A DNA stretch of 64,000 bases, taken from assembly GCA_965242665.1 (NCBI GenBank), contig OZ251484.1, positions 248,001 to 312,000 of the forward strand, in the 5' to 3' direction. The notes below the pieces were generated by a model. The model saw only the letters and a list, made by a program, of their open reading frames with translations, had not been told where the DNA came from and searched no databases. Below, in pieces: positions 51,288 through 60,868 of the stretch (positions within the stretch are counted from its first letter, which is position 1; each line of letters starts with the position of its first letter). A program made the translations under genes and the position numbers. This DNA is from VXLM01 sp965242665 (lineage in GTDB: Bacteria; Chloroflexota; Dehalococcoidia; Lucifugimonadales; VXLM01).

Positions 51288-53027
51288 ATGTCAGATCAGA
51301 TCGACCTCGCAGAACTCCGCAAGCGAATTCGCCACTCGGCCGCCCACGTCATGGCGGACGTCGTAACGAAGATGTACCCGCACGCCAAGCTCGGCATCGG
51401 TCCCCCGACGGACGACGGCTTCTACTACGACTTCATGGTAGAGGAGCCATTCTCCGAACAAGACCTGGCGCGCATCGAAAAGCAAATGCGAAAGGTGATC
51501 CAACGAGATTTCCCGTTCGAGTACCGCGAGTACCCGCGCGACCACGCCGTGCACATGAATGCAGAGGAGCCTCTCAAGCTCGAAATCATCGAAGACATCC
51601 CCGTCTCCGAAAAGATCACTACCTACCGCCACGGCGACTTCGAAGACCTCTGCGCCGGACCCCATGTCGAATCCACAGGCAAGATTCCGGCGTTCAAGCT
51701 GCTCAGCGTCGCCGGCGCGTACTGGCGCGGCGATGAAAGCCAACCAATGCTCCAGCGCATCTACGGCGCCGCCTTCGAATCCAAGGAAGCCCTCGAAGAA
51801 CACCTCCACCGCATCGAAGAGGCCAAGAAGCGCGACCATCGAATACTCGGCAAGCAACTCGACCTCTTCTCTATCCATGACGAGACCGGACCCGGCCTCA
51901 TCATATGGCACCCAAAGGGCGCGTTGACGCGCGGCATCGTCGAGGACTTCTGGCGCAGCGAGCATCGCAAGCGCGGCTACGACCTCGTCTATACCCCGCA
52001 TATCGGACGGTCCAGCCTATGGGAAACCAGCGGACATCTGAGCTTCTACAAGGAGAATATGTACGCCGCCATGGAGATGGATGGGCAGGACTACTACCTC
52101 AAGCCCATGAACTGCCCCTTCCACGTCATGTACTTCAAGAACGACCTCCGGAGCTACCGTGAACTCCCCATGCGCATCGGCGAGCTGGGCTCTGTGTACC
52201 GATACGAGCGCGGAGGCGTAGTGCAAGGGCTGCTGCGCGTTCGTGGCATGACCCAAGACGACGCACACATATTCTGCCGCCCGGACCAAGTCGTCGACGA
52301 GGTGAACGGCGTCCTCGATCTGACGTTCTTCCTCCTTCGCAGCTTCGGCTTCGAGCGCTACGACGTCATGCTCTCTACCAAACCCGACAAGGCAGTCGGA
52401 GACGACAGCCGATGGGAGCTGGCTACCGAATCGCTTCGGACGACGCTCGTGGAGAGGGGAATCGACTATGAGGTCGACGAAGGCGGAGGGGCCTTCTACG
52501 GACCGAAGATCGACATCCATATACGGGATGCGATCGGCCGGCAGTGGCAGATCACAACCGTCCAATTCGACTTCAACCTCCCCGACCGCTTCGATCTCGC
52601 CTACATTGGCGACGACGGCAAGGAACACCGCCCGTATATGGTGCATCGCGCGCTGCTGGGAACCATGGAGCGCTTCATGGGCGTACTGATCGAACACTAC
52701 GCCGGAGCGTTCCCCGTGTGGCTGTCTCCCGTACAGGCAGAGATCATTCCCATCGCCGAACGCCACACATCCTACGCCAGAGAGATCGCATCTCGCCTCG
52801 TCGATGCGGCAGGCATTCGCGCCCACGTCGACGAGCGCGGCGACCGCATGAACGCCAAGATTCGCAACGCCCAGATCCAGAAGATCCCCTACATGCTGAT
52901 CGTCGGAGACCGCGAAGTCCAGACGAACACCGCCGCCGTCCGACTCCGCGCAGGCGACAACCTCGGCCCCCTTCCGATCGACGAGATCGCCGCACGCATC
53001 GCCGGCGAAACCGCGGCAAAGACCTGA
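51288..53027 (+). CDS. thrS: Threonyl-tRNA synthetase (no TGS domain)
   Basis: ThrRS charges tRNA-Thr and edits mischarged serine. The 579-residue protein begins at the editing domain (LRKRIRHSAAHVMADV, then DLCAGPHVES), so the N-terminal TGS domain of about 60 residues is absent. The class II core has the zinc cysteine in LKPMNCPFHVMYFKN, motif 2 ELGSVYRYERGGVVQGLLRVRGM and motif 3 HRALLGTMERFMGVLIE. The C-terminal anticodon-binding domain is complete. The gene has tandem duplicated promoters and a leader hairpin. Confidence 0.96.
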   Translation: MSDQIDLAELRKRIRHSAAHVMADVVTKMYPHAKLGIGPPTDDGFYYDFMVEEPFSEQDLARIEKQMRKVIQRDFPFEYREYPRDHAVHMNAEEPLKLEIIEDIPVSEKITTYRHGDFEDLCAGPHVESTGKIPAFKLLSVAGAYWRGDESQPMLQRIYGAAFESKEALEEHLHRIEEAKKRDHRILGKQLDLFSIHDETGPGLIIWHPKGALTRGIVEDFWRSEHRKRGYDLVYTPHIGRSSLWETSGHLSFYKENMYAAMEMDGQDYYLKPMNCPFHVMYFKNDLRSYRELPMRIGELGSVYRYERGGVVQGLLRVRGMTQDDAHIFCRPDQVVDEVNGVLDLTFFLLRSFGFERYDVMLSTKPDKAVGDDSRWELATESLRTTLVERGIDYEVDEGGGAFYGPKIDIHIRDAIGRQWQITTVQFDFNLPDRFDLAYIGDDGKEHRPYMVHRALLGTMERFMGVLIEHYAGAFPVWLSPVQAEIIPIAERHTSYAREIASRLVDAAGIRAHVDERGDRMNAKIRNAQIQKIPYMLIVGDREVQTNTAAVRLRAGDNLGPLPIDEIAARIAGETAAKT

Positions 53028-53136
53028 TACGCCCGGGTCGCTTCCGGCATCGTCGCGCGGCGGCGGTTCCGAAAGTTTGGTACACTGGGGGAAGGCGCTA
53101 CTATGCGATGACATCGAAAGCGAGGGGTGACGACAG

Positions 53137-56100
53137 GTGAGTATCGACGACGCTATCCGTGAAGGACAGGTGCTGACTGGGCCGCTGTTCGACGAGCCGA
53201 TGCGGGTGGAGACCGTCCGCGCCAACGGCGCCGATGCCGTGGATGCGGGTCTCGTAGGGCAGCGGACGGAGCAGTTCCGGCGAGTCACGCTGACATCCGC
53301 CCTCATTGAAGAGCTGAAGATTGCCGACTCATCTCTATCGTTCTGCGGCGACGGAGGCCTGCTCCGGTTGGGACTGCAAGCATACTCCCTTGGGATCGCC
53401 TACGAGTTCGATCCCTACTTCGGGTTGTCCATCTCGCGGGTGGATCCGCTGCCTCATCAGCTCGAAGCCGTCTACGAGCACCTCCTGAAGCTCCCCAGCG
53501 TGCGATTCCTGCTGGCCGACGACGCCGGCGCAGGCAAGACCATCATGGCGGGACTGCTCGTCCGCGAACTCAAGCTGCGGGGGCTTGCAGAGAGAGTCCT
53601 CATCGTCTGTCCCGCAAACCTGACGTTTCAGTGGCAGCGGGAATTGAGCGAGAAGTTCGACGAGAAGTTCATCGTATTCACGGGCGAGAACGTCCGCAAC
53701 CAGTTCGGCGTCAACCAGTGGTCGGACCAAAAGCAGATCATCACCTCTCTCGATCTGGCCAAGCGCGAGGACATCCTGCCCGGACTGGAGCAGACACACT
53801 GGGATCTCGTGATCGTCGACGAGGCGCACCGCATGTCCGCGCGGGGCGAGACGCACAAGAGTCAGCGCTACAAGCTGGGGGAGATCCTGCGCGACAGATC
53901 CGACAACGTGCTGCTGTTGACCGCCACGCCGCACAAGGGAGACCCGCACAACTTCACCCGATTCCTGCAGCTCCTCGACCGCGACGCCTACGCGGATGTG
54001 AAGTCCATCGAAGAGGCCATGGAGCAGCAGCGCGCGCCCTTCTACCTGCGGCGCACGAAGGAAGCGATGGTCTACTTCCCGGAGCGGCAGCCGGACGGCG
54101 AATGGGCCGCAAAACCCGTGTTCACGAAGCGGACCACCCATACCGCCGCATTCACCATCGACGGCGACGAGTTCGACTTGTACCAACAGGTCAGCCGGTT
54201 CGTGACGCAGCAGAGCCGCCGCGCGGCCATGAAGGGCGACGACCGGCAGGCACGCGCCGTCGGCTTCCTCATGTCCCTGTACCAGAGACGGCTCGCATCC
54301 AGCGCCTACGCCATCCGCCGCTCCCTGGAGAAGCGCGCCAACCGATTGGAGCAGAACCTCGAACAAGCGCAAAAACTGGTTCATGCGCCGCGGCCCGACC
54401 TGTACGATTCGGACGAGCTCGAAGAGATGGAGGACGCCAAGCGAGAGCGCTTGGAGGAGATGTTGGAGGCAGTCTCGCTGGCGCGCAACGCATCGGATGT
54501 CCGCACAGAGGTCCGCGAACTCCGGGAGCTTGCGGACAAAGCAAAGGCGGTCGAGGCATCCGGCGGGGAGGCGAAGCTCGACCAACTCAAGGCCGTCTTG
54601 CAAAAGGAGGGGTTCTTCGATGACCCGGACAAGCGGCTGCTGATCTTCACCGAGTTCAGAGACACCCTCGACCATCTGATGGATCAGTTGAACTCCTGGG
54701 GATTCCGGACGGGAAGCATCCACGGCGGCATGAGGACGGGGTCGCGCGACGAGCCGGGTTCCCGGCTCTACGCGGAGCAGCAGTTCAGGGACGGCGCCAC
54801 TCAGATTCTGGTCGCCACCGAGGCCGCCGGCGAGGGCATCAACCTCCAGTGCTGCCACATCCTCTTCAACTACGACATCCCTTGGAACCCGAACCGGCTG
54901 GAACAGCGCATGGGGCGCATCCACCGCTACGGACAGATCAACGACTGCCTCATCTTCAACTTCGTCGCCACGAACACCATCGAGGGAAGCGTGCTCCAAC
55001 GCCTGCTCACGAAGCTCCAGGAAATCAGGGACGCGCTGGAGGACGACGCAGTCTTCAACGTCGTTGGCGAGGTGCTGCCCGCCGCACGCATCGAGCAAGT
55101 GTTCCGTGAATTCTACGCGGGGGGCGTCGGCCACGCCGAATTGGAAGACCGCCTCCTCCGGGACGTCGACGAGCGCCGCTTCCGCGACATCTGCCAGACG
55201 GCCCTGGAAGGCCTGGCCTCTCGGGAGCTGAACATCGACATGTTGGTCGAGCGCCGCGCACACGCCCAGGAGCGCCGCGTCGTCCCCGAAACCATCGCGC
55301 GCTTCATCGAAGACTGCGCCGCAGGCGCATCCCTGCAACTCACCCCAGTGCGCGGACAGCCGCACACGTTCGACCCAGGACGCACGCCGACAAGCCTGAA
55401 GAAGTACGAACGATCCCCGGGCTGGAATCTGCCGGAACTGGCGGCACGCTATCCGCGCTTCTCCACGGACAGAGACACCGCGGGCGACCGCAACTGGGAG
55501 TGGGTAACCCCCGGGCATCCCCTGTTCGAGGCGCTGCGACGCAACGCGCTGGAACGCAGCCAAGACACCTTCGACGACGGCGCATGCTTCCACTCCATCG
55601 AACACGACGCCCCGGCACGCCTCGACTTCTACCGCGCGCGTGTCGTCGACGGCCTCGGACGCACCATCCGCGAACGCCTCTTCACCGTCGAACTGCAAGA
55701 AGGCGCAGATCCCCGCGCACGCGAACCGGACATCCTGGGCAACCTGACTCCCGCAGCCGCGCCGGACGAGCTGCCAGCCGCAGCGTCCCTCCCGGAAGCG
55801 ACCACATGGCTGCACAAACGCATCCTCACGCCGTTCTTCGATGAGGTTCGCACGCCGCGCCTGCACGAACTCGAACGCATCGCAAAACACGTCGAAATCG
55901 CCCTCGAAGAGGTGATCGCGCGCGCAGACCTGGAGATTGGACACGCAGCCGATGCAGTGGAGAATCAGCTCCCCGGCGCCGAAGGGCGGTTCGCGCAGGC
56001 ACAGGCCAGACACGACGAAGCGTCGACGCGGCGCAACCGCCGCTTGCAAAGACTCACGAAGGAAAAAGCCCTCACCATCCAAGGGGTCGAACGCATCGCA

Positions 56101-56574
56101 AGCGCACTCGTCCTCCCACACCCCCAGAGCGCAGACCCCGAAGTGAAGCGCCTGATGCCCAACGCAGAAACCGAAATGATCGCCATGCGCGTCGTCATGG
56201 AACACGAACAAGCCCACGGCCGCCACGTGGAAGACGTCCACGAAAAGAACCTCGGCTACGACGTGACCAGCCTCGACCCCAAGTCCGGCGATCTGCGCCT
56301 CATCGAGGTGAAGGGACTCGCCGCGGCCACAGGCACGATCCTACTCACCCCAAACGAACGCCGCGAATGCTACTGGCTCTACATCGTCACGAACTGCGCC
56401 GACAAACCGCAACTGCAAGAACCCGTCCGCGATCCAATCCAATTCTGCTGGCACGAAGTCAACAAAGTGCAGCGCTACTGGCTAGATGTGAACGCAATGA
56501 CCCGCCCAATGCAGATACGCGAAGAGCGTTCGGGGTATAATGACAGCTACAATGACAGCAAGGAGGGAGCATGA
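53137..56574 (+). CDS. SNF2-type helicase with C-terminal DUF3883 (defence helicase)
   Basis: This 1145-residue superfamily 2 helicase has Walker A DAGAGKT (129-135), DEAH (228-231), LLTATPHKG, and domain-2 motifs IFTEFRDTLDH, ATEAAGEGINLQ and QRMGRIHRYGQ. A long helical part follows. The C-terminus carries a DUF3883 domain (NLGYDVTSLDP, RLIEVKGLAA, LTPNERREC), whose EVKG is nuclease-like. This domain order is found in helicases of multi-gene defence systems. With DUF1156 and DUF499 genes downstream, it fits a helicase-methylase-ATPase arrangement. The start is GTG at 53137 after GAGGGG. It overlaps the next gene by 4 nt. Confidence 0.9.
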   Translation: MSIDDAIREGQVLTGPLFDEPMRVETVRANGADAVDAGLVGQRTEQFRRVTLTSALIEELKIADSSLSFCGDGGLLRLGLQAYSLGIAYEFDPYFGLSISRVDPLPHQLEAVYEHLLKLPSVRFLLADDAGAGKTIMAGLLVRELKLRGLAERVLIVCPANLTFQWQRELSEKFDEKFIVFTGENVRNQFGVNQWSDQKQIITSLDLAKREDILPGLEQTHWDLVIVDEAHRMSARGETHKSQRYKLGEILRDRSDNVLLLTATPHKGDPHNFTRFLQLLDRDAYADVKSIEEAMEQQRAPFYLRRTKEAMVYFPERQPDGEWAAKPVFTKRTTHTAAFTIDGDEFDLYQQVSRFVTQQSRRAAMKGDDRQARAVGFLMSLYQRRLASSAYAIRRSLEKRANRLEQNLEQAQKLVHAPRPDLYDSDELEEMEDAKRERLEEMLEAVSLARNASDVRTEVRELRELADKAKAVEASGGEAKLDQLKAVLQKEGFFDDPDKRLLIFTEFRDTLDHLMDQLNSWGFRTGSIHGGMRTGSRDEPGSRLYAEQQFRDGATQILVATEAAGEGINLQCCHILFNYDIPWNPNRLEQRMGRIHRYGQINDCLIFNFVATNTIEGSVLQRLLTKLQEIRDALEDDAVFNVVGEVLPAARIEQVFREFYAGGVGHAELEDRLLRDVDERRFRDICQTALEGLASRELNIDMLVERRAHAQERRVVPETIARFIEDCAAGASLQLTPVRGQPHTFDPGRTPTSLKKYERSPGWNLPELAARYPRFSTDRDTAGDRNWEWVTPGHPLFEALRRNALERSQDTFDDGACFHSIEHDAPARLDFYRARVVDGLGRTIRERLFTVELQEGADPRAREPDILGNLTPAAAPDELPAAASLPEATTWLHKRILTPFFDEVRTPRLHELERIAKHVEIALEEVIARADLEIGHAADAVENQLPGAEGRFAQAQARHDEASTRRNRRLQRLTKEKALTIQGVERIASALVLPHPQSADPEVKRLMPNAETEMIAMRVVMEHEQAHGRHVEDVHEKNLGYDVTSLDPKSGDLRLIEVKGLAAATGTILLTPNERRECYWLYIVTNCADKPQLQEPVRDPIQFCWHEVNKVQRYWLDVNAMTRPMQIREERSGYNDSYNDSKEGA
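56536..56541 (+). promoter_or_regulatory. -10 box upstream of the degenerate nucleotidyltransferase gene
   Basis: A perfect TATAAT lies inside the 3' end of the helicase gene, 30 nt before the ATG at 56571. The surrounding 60 bp (from 56491) are repeated before the MNT-HEPN gene, with TATAAT kept. Confidence 0.4.
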
Positions 56575-56960
56575 ATCAGCAAACAGACAACCCGAAGAAC
56601 ATCACGTTCGCCCAGCGCATCCTGAACGATATCCTCGAAAGCATCGTCAAGAGCATACAGCCAGAGCAGGTCATCTTCTTGGCGCCCGCCTCCAGAGGCG
56701 AAATAGACCCAAACGACAGGATCCCCGTGCTCGTCGTCAAAGACTTCTGCGACCTGGCCGTCCGCAGCGAGTTCGAGGCACAGGTATACAAGAACCTGCA
56801 CACCAACTTCCGCCCAGTGGACGCCATCGTCGTCGCCCCACGCGACATCGAACGCTTGCACAGCAAGAATTTGCTGAAGGGATCCAAGGTAGTCTATGAC
56901 GCCGCATGTGAATCCCGTTCGGAGGACGATCCCCAGACGGAGGACGATCCCCAGACGTAG
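56571..56960 (+). CDS. Degenerate minimal-nucleotidyltransferase-like protein
   Basis: This 129-residue protein is a paralogue of the nucleotidyltransferase half of the next gene: helix ILNDILESIVKSIQPEQVIF, then APASRGEIDPNDRIPVLVV where active MNT domains have GSxxRGxxxxxSDxDL. The glycine-serine pair is changed to alanine-proline and the second catalytic aspartate is a proline, so it should not transfer nucleotides. The C-terminus has a perfect EDDPQT duplication. It overlaps the helicase stop by 4 nt and has GGAGG before it. It may have a structural or regulatory role. Confidence 0.72.
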   Translation: MNQQTDNPKNITFAQRILNDILESIVKSIQPEQVIFLAPASRGEIDPNDRIPVLVVKDFCDLAVRSEFEAQVYKNLHTNFRPVDAIVVAPRDIERLHSKNLLKGSKVVYDAACESRSEDDPQTEDDPQT

Positions 56961-57005
56961 ACGCAATGTGACCCGCCCAGTATGCAGACACGCGACGCGC
57001 GTTCG

Positions 57006-57014
57006 TGGTATAAT
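57006..57014 (+). promoter_or_regulatory. Extended -10 promoter for the MNT-HEPN fusion gene
   Basis: TGG followed by TATAAT lies 17 nt before the ATG at 57031. The block 56961-57020 is a diverged copy of 56491-56547, so promoter and gene were duplicated together. Confidence 0.5.
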
Positions 57015-57030
57015 GACAGTGGGAGGGAAC

Positions 57031-57846
57031 ATGACGCAGCGAACGCGCGAGACGGAGACGACCGCACTCGACCAGCGCACCCTGGACGATATCGTCCAAC
57101 GCGTCGTCGATGTCGCGCATCCAGAAAAGATCATCCTCTTCGGATCCGCCGCCAGAGGCGATATGAACCGCCACAGCGACGTCGACCTCCTCATCGTCAA
57201 AGACACCGACGACTACAATCTCACGGGAGAGATATACGGCGGCCTGCGCGGCGTCGGCATCCCAATAGACGTCGTCGTCGTCTCCCCAGACGACGTCGAA
57301 CGCTACAAGGACAGCCACCCACTGGTCATCAAGCCGGCCCTGCGCGAAGGCAGGACGGTCTACGAGTCGCACGAATCCAACGCCGCGGGCGACCCGCAGC
57401 CGCGGACGCGCCGCGCCCAACGCGAGCCGGCGTCGGTGCGGGAAGACAAGACAGGCTATGAACCGCATGAGCGCTATGAGCCGGACGACCCGCGAGAGTG
57501 GTTGGGCCGCGCCCGAAGCAATCTGGCGCACGCAAGAACCCGCAATCCAGACGTCTACCTCGAAGACCTCTGCTTCAACGCGCAGCAGGCAGCCGAAAAG
57601 GCCATCAAGGCCGTCATGATACAGCGGGACATCGAGTATCCGTACACTCACGACATCTACGATCTCTTGGGCGTGCTCGAAGTGACCGGCGAGACCATCC
57701 CGGAGGAAGTCGACGCCGCAAGAAGTCTCAGCAAGTACGCCGTGGCCACGCGCTACCCAGGCGGCATCCCAGTCACGACGGAAGAGTATCAGAAAGCGCT
57801 GGAGATCGCAGAAGCAGTCGTCACCTGGGCCGCAGCCCGCATATGA
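57031..57846 (+). CDS. MNT-HEPN fusion protein
   Basis: This 271-residue protein joins the two halves of a MntA/HepT-type toxin-antitoxin pair. The nucleotidyltransferase domain has FGSAARGDMNRHSDVDLL with G38-S39, D50 and D52 in place, so it should be active. After a charged linker the HEPN domain runs from about residue 145, with WLGRARSNLAHARTRNP, FNAQQAAEKAIKAVMIQRDIEYPYTHDI. In separate pairs, the MNT protein AMPylates the HEPN RNase and neutralises it. Fusion would couple both in one chain. GGGAGG precedes the ATG. The stop overlaps the DUF1156 gene by 4 nt. Confidence 0.85.
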   Translation: MTQRTRETETTALDQRTLDDIVQRVVDVAHPEKIILFGSAARGDMNRHSDVDLLIVKDTDDYNLTGEIYGGLRGVGIPIDVVVVSPDDVERYKDSHPLVIKPALREGRTVYESHESNAAGDPQPRTRRAQREPASVREDKTGYEPHERYEPDDPREWLGRARSNLAHARTRNPDVYLEDLCFNAQQAAEKAIKAVMIQRDIEYPYTHDIYDLLGVLEVTGETIPEEVDAARSLSKYAVATRYPGGIPVTTEEYQKALEIAEAVVTWAAARI

Positions 57847-59255
57847 TCCCCCCCAAATGCAAGCGCCTCGCGGAGGTGGACTTCCCCATCGCAGAGGTGT
57901 CCAAGCACGCATCCGGGGAGAAGTACATCCACCACGGGCACCCTGCAACCCTGCACATCTGGTGGGCGCGCCGCCCCCTCGCATCCTCGCGCGCAGTCCT
58001 CATGGCGCTCCTGCTGCCGGATCCACGCGACCCGGAATGCCCGCCCGACTTCAAGACCAAGGCGCGGAACGCCCTGGGCGACATGCGCGAGCGTCCGTCC
58101 GGATGGGATGCGGACATCTCGACCGACGACGGCCTGCAACGCACCCTACTGCGATTCATCGCAGACTTCGCAAACTGGGACAACGCCTCCAAGCAAGACT
58201 ACCTCGACACCGCACGCGCACTCGTCCACGCCGCACACCCTGAGGAAACCCCCCTCGTCGTCGACCCCTTCGCAGGCGGCGGCGCAATGCCCCTCGAAGC
58301 CCTGCGACTCGGATGCGAAACATTCGCAAGCGACCTCAACCCCGTCGCCTGCCTCATCCTCAAAGTCATGCTGGAAGACATCCCAAGGAACGGCCCCGGA
58401 CTCGCGGACGAACTGCGGCGCGCAGGAACGGAGATCAAAGAGAACGCAGAGCGAGAACTCGCAGACCTCTACCCAACAGACCCGGACGGAGCAACCCCCA
58501 TCTTCTACCTTTGGGCGCGCACCGTCCGCTGCGAGGCCCCCGACTGCGGCGCGGAAATCCCCCTCATACGATCGATGTGGCTGTGCAACAAGCCAAACCG
58601 CAAACGCGCCCTGCGCCCTATCGTCACCCACCCAACGCAGGGGCCGCCGCAAGTCACATTCGATGTCTTCGAGCCAGAGTCCGATGCGGAAGTGCACGAC
58701 GGCACGGTGTCCCGCGCACGCGCAACCTGCATCTGCTGCCACGCCATCCTGCCCCCCGACCGCGTGCGAACTCAGATTGCCGCCCAGAAGGGTGGCGGAG
58801 ACGTAGCGTTCAACGACCGCGGCGACCGCATCGGAGGCGCGCGCATGACCGCAGTCGTAACTCTCAGGCCCGGCGAACAGGGACGACACTACCGCCCGCC
58901 TACGAACGCAGACTACGACGCCGTCTACCGCGCACAGCAGCGCGTCGACGCAATCATCGACGAATGGGAACACGGCGGCAGACAGGGACTCCGCCCCGTG
59001 CCGGACGAGCCGACTCCTGCAGGCGGAGGATCAGGAGCCGGTCGTGCGTTCAGCGTCCAACGCTACGGAATGCTCCAGTGGGGCGACCTGTTCACCGCGC
59101 GGCAGAAGGCGGCGCTAGCGCTTCTCACTGATTCCGTCCGTAAGGTTGAATCCAAATCAGATGCGGTATCCAAATTACTTGCGTCTGCTGTCGGCAAAAA
59201 TACAGATTATTGCTCCAATCTTGCAACGTGGGGCTTGTCGAGCGAAAAGGTTTGA
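57843..59255 (+). CDS. DUF1156 DNA methylase, 5' part, ending at an in-frame TGA
   Basis: This is the first 470 residues of a large adenine-specific methylase (DUF1156 / zinc-ribbon type). It starts MIPPKCKRLAEVDFPIAEVSKHA, then HIWWARRPLASSRAVLMALLLPDP, the AdoMet motif VDPFAGGGAMPLEALRLG (about 139-156) and cysteine pairs for a zinc ribbon (VRCEAPDCG, CICCHAI). It stops at TGA 59253-59255 after SSEKV, but the same frame continues with NLFARQAIPMVWDFCE, the normal next segment of the family. So the gene is either broken by a nonsense codon or read through. The catalytic motif IV lies in the other half. The start overlaps the previous stop by 4 nt. Confidence 0.88.
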   Translation: MIPPKCKRLAEVDFPIAEVSKHASGEKYIHHGHPATLHIWWARRPLASSRAVLMALLLPDPRDPECPPDFKTKARNALGDMRERPSGWDADISTDDGLQRTLLRFIADFANWDNASKQDYLDTARALVHAAHPEETPLVVDPFAGGGAMPLEALRLGCETFASDLNPVACLILKVMLEDIPRNGPGLADELRRAGTEIKENAERELADLYPTDPDGATPIFYLWARTVRCEAPDCGAEIPLIRSMWLCNKPNRKRALRPIVTHPTQGPPQVTFDVFEPESDAEVHDGTVSRARATCICCHAILPPDRVRTQIAAQKGGGDVAFNDRGDRIGGARMTAVVTLRPGEQGRHYRPPTNADYDAVYRAQQRVDAIIDEWEHGGRQGLRPVPDEPTPAGGGSGAGRAFSVQRYGMLQWGDLFTARQKAALALLTDSVRKVESKSDAVSKLLASAVGKNTDYCSNLATWGLSSEKV

Positions 59256-59275
59256 AACCTTTTCGCTCGACAAGC
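59233..59275. repeat. Perfect 43-bp palindrome centred on the in-frame TGA
   Basis: Two 21-nt arms, GCTTGTCGAGCGAAAAGGTTT and its exact complement, surround a single central G at 59254. That G is the middle base of the TGA that ends the 5' methylase fragment. The transcript would form a very stable hairpin. The following sequence (GATTCCTATGG) has no U-run, so it is not a standard terminator. Confidence 0.95.
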
Positions 59276-59282
59276 GATTCCT

Positions 59283-60812
59283 ATGGTTTGGGATTTTTGC
59301 GAATCGCTTCCGACCAGGAACGCAGCCGGAAGCTGGACGACGCATATAGAATACATCGCTAGGGTAGTCGACAAACAACACACACACTACGCCGGCCAAG
59401 TCCAACCAGCCGACGCTACAGACCACCCGCTGCCCGACCAATCCGCAGGCGTCTGGTTCACGGACCCGCCCTACTACGATGCGATTCCCTACTCTGACCT
59501 CTCCGACTACTTCCTCGTTTGGCTCAAGCGCGCGCTGCCCGACCATCCCTTGTTACGCGACCCTTTCGATCCGGACAACATCCTCTCGCCCAAGACTGCG
59601 GAGATCGTCCAAGACGAGACGAAGGAGAACGACGGCCGTCGGAAGGACGGCGAGTGGTTCGAGGATACGATGGCGCGGGCGTTTGCGGAGGGCCGCCGCG
59701 TTCTGAGAGAGGACGGCATCGGTTCCGTCGTCTTCGCCCACAAGACCACGGCGGGATGGGAGGCCTTGCTTTCCGGCATGATTCGCGGCGGGTGGACGAT
59801 CACCGGCTCGTGGCCGATAGCGACGGAAATGAGGTCTCGTCTGCGTGCCATTGACTCTGCCGCGCTTGCAACCAGCGTTCATCTCGTCTGTCGTCCGCGT
59901 GCGTCGGATGCGGGTGTTGGAGATTGGGGGGATGTCTTGCGGGAGTTGCCTGTGCGCGTTGGGGAGTGGATGGAGCGGTTGCAGGGTGAGGGCGTGCGCG
60001 GGGCGGATTTGGTGTTTGCGTGCATTGGCCCTGCGTTGGAGATATACAGCAAGCACACTAGCGTGGAGACCGCCGAGGGGCGGGAGATCGCCCTCGACGA
60101 GTATCTTGTGCGGGTGTGGGAGGCTGTTGGGCGTGCGGCATTGGAGAACGTGCTTGGGACGGAGGAGGCGCAGGCGCGCAATGGCATGGCCGGCGCATTG
60201 GAGGAGGACGCCCGTCTGACTGCGCTCTTCCTGTGGACGATGCAGAGCACCGGGGAGGCTCCTGCGTCTGGGGGGAACGGCGGCGATGAGGACGGGGATG
60301 ATGCCCCGCGCCGGCGTCCGAGCGCGTACACCCTGCCGTTCGACGTCGCCCGTCGCTTCGCCCAGCCGCTGGGCATCCGCCTCGACGCCTGGGAGCAGCG
60401 CATCATCCGCACGGAGAAGGGCGTAGTGCGGCTGCTGCCGGTCAGGGAGCGCAGGGAGGATCTCAACATGGACGGCATCGCCGCCGCGATAGAGTCCGAC
60501 GAGTCCCCATCCCCGCAGCTCGGCCTCTTCCCCGAACCGCCGTCTGCCGCGCGCGCCGCGCGAACCGCCAGGGAGCAGAAGCCCCCGTCGACATCGAACC
60601 CGCGCAGAACTTGGACGACGCTAGACCGCGTCCACAGAGCGATGCTCCTCCAAGCATCCGGCGAGACCCAACGCCTCCGCACGATGATCCAGCGCGAACA
60701 AAACCTCAGCCCCGACTTCATGCGTCTAGCCAACGCCCTCTCCGCCCTCTACCCCCGCGGCAGCGAAGAAAAGCGCCTCCTCGACGCCATGCTGCTCGCC
60801 GCCCCGCGGTGA
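59283..60812 (+). pseudogene. DUF1156 DNA methylase, 3' part, same frame after the TGA
   Basis: This is the rest of the methylase, 509 residues from the first ATG and in the same frame as 57843-59255. It contains the catalytic motif IV FTDPPYYDAIPYSDLSDYF, followed by VFAHKTTAGWEALLSGMIRGGWTITGSWPI typical of the family. The C-terminal part is a helical region ending TLDRVHRAMLLQASGETQRLR. No ribosome site stands before the ATG at 59283, so independent translation is doubtful. Read through the TGA, the full protein would have 988 residues plus one. The C-terminal half is GC-rich and intact, which argues that any break is recent. Confidence 0.85.
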
Positions 60813-60868
60813 TATACTGAAGTCGTAAGGAGACCCTGCCTATATCACAATAGTGGAGGAAAATTACA

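Noticed and set aside
53335..56241. Very long open frame (968 codons) on the minus strand across the helicase gene
   Set aside because: It is the shadow of a GC-rich coding strand: the plus-strand frame has all helicase motifs, and the minus translation is cysteine- and valine-rich with no family signature.
59233..59275. TGA considered as selenocysteine codon
   Set aside because: A bacterial SECIS hairpin lies just downstream of the UGA, whereas here the UGA is at the hairpin centre. Homologues I recall do not have cysteine at this position, and no sel genes are visible.
59233..59275. Palindrome considered as transcription terminator
   Set aside because: It lies within a conserved coding frame and is not followed by a T-run.
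53137..60812. Helicase and methylase considered as DISARM or BREX
   Set aside because: No drmA, drmB, drmC, pglZ or brxC-type genes are seen, and the methylase is DUF1156, not PglX or DrmM.
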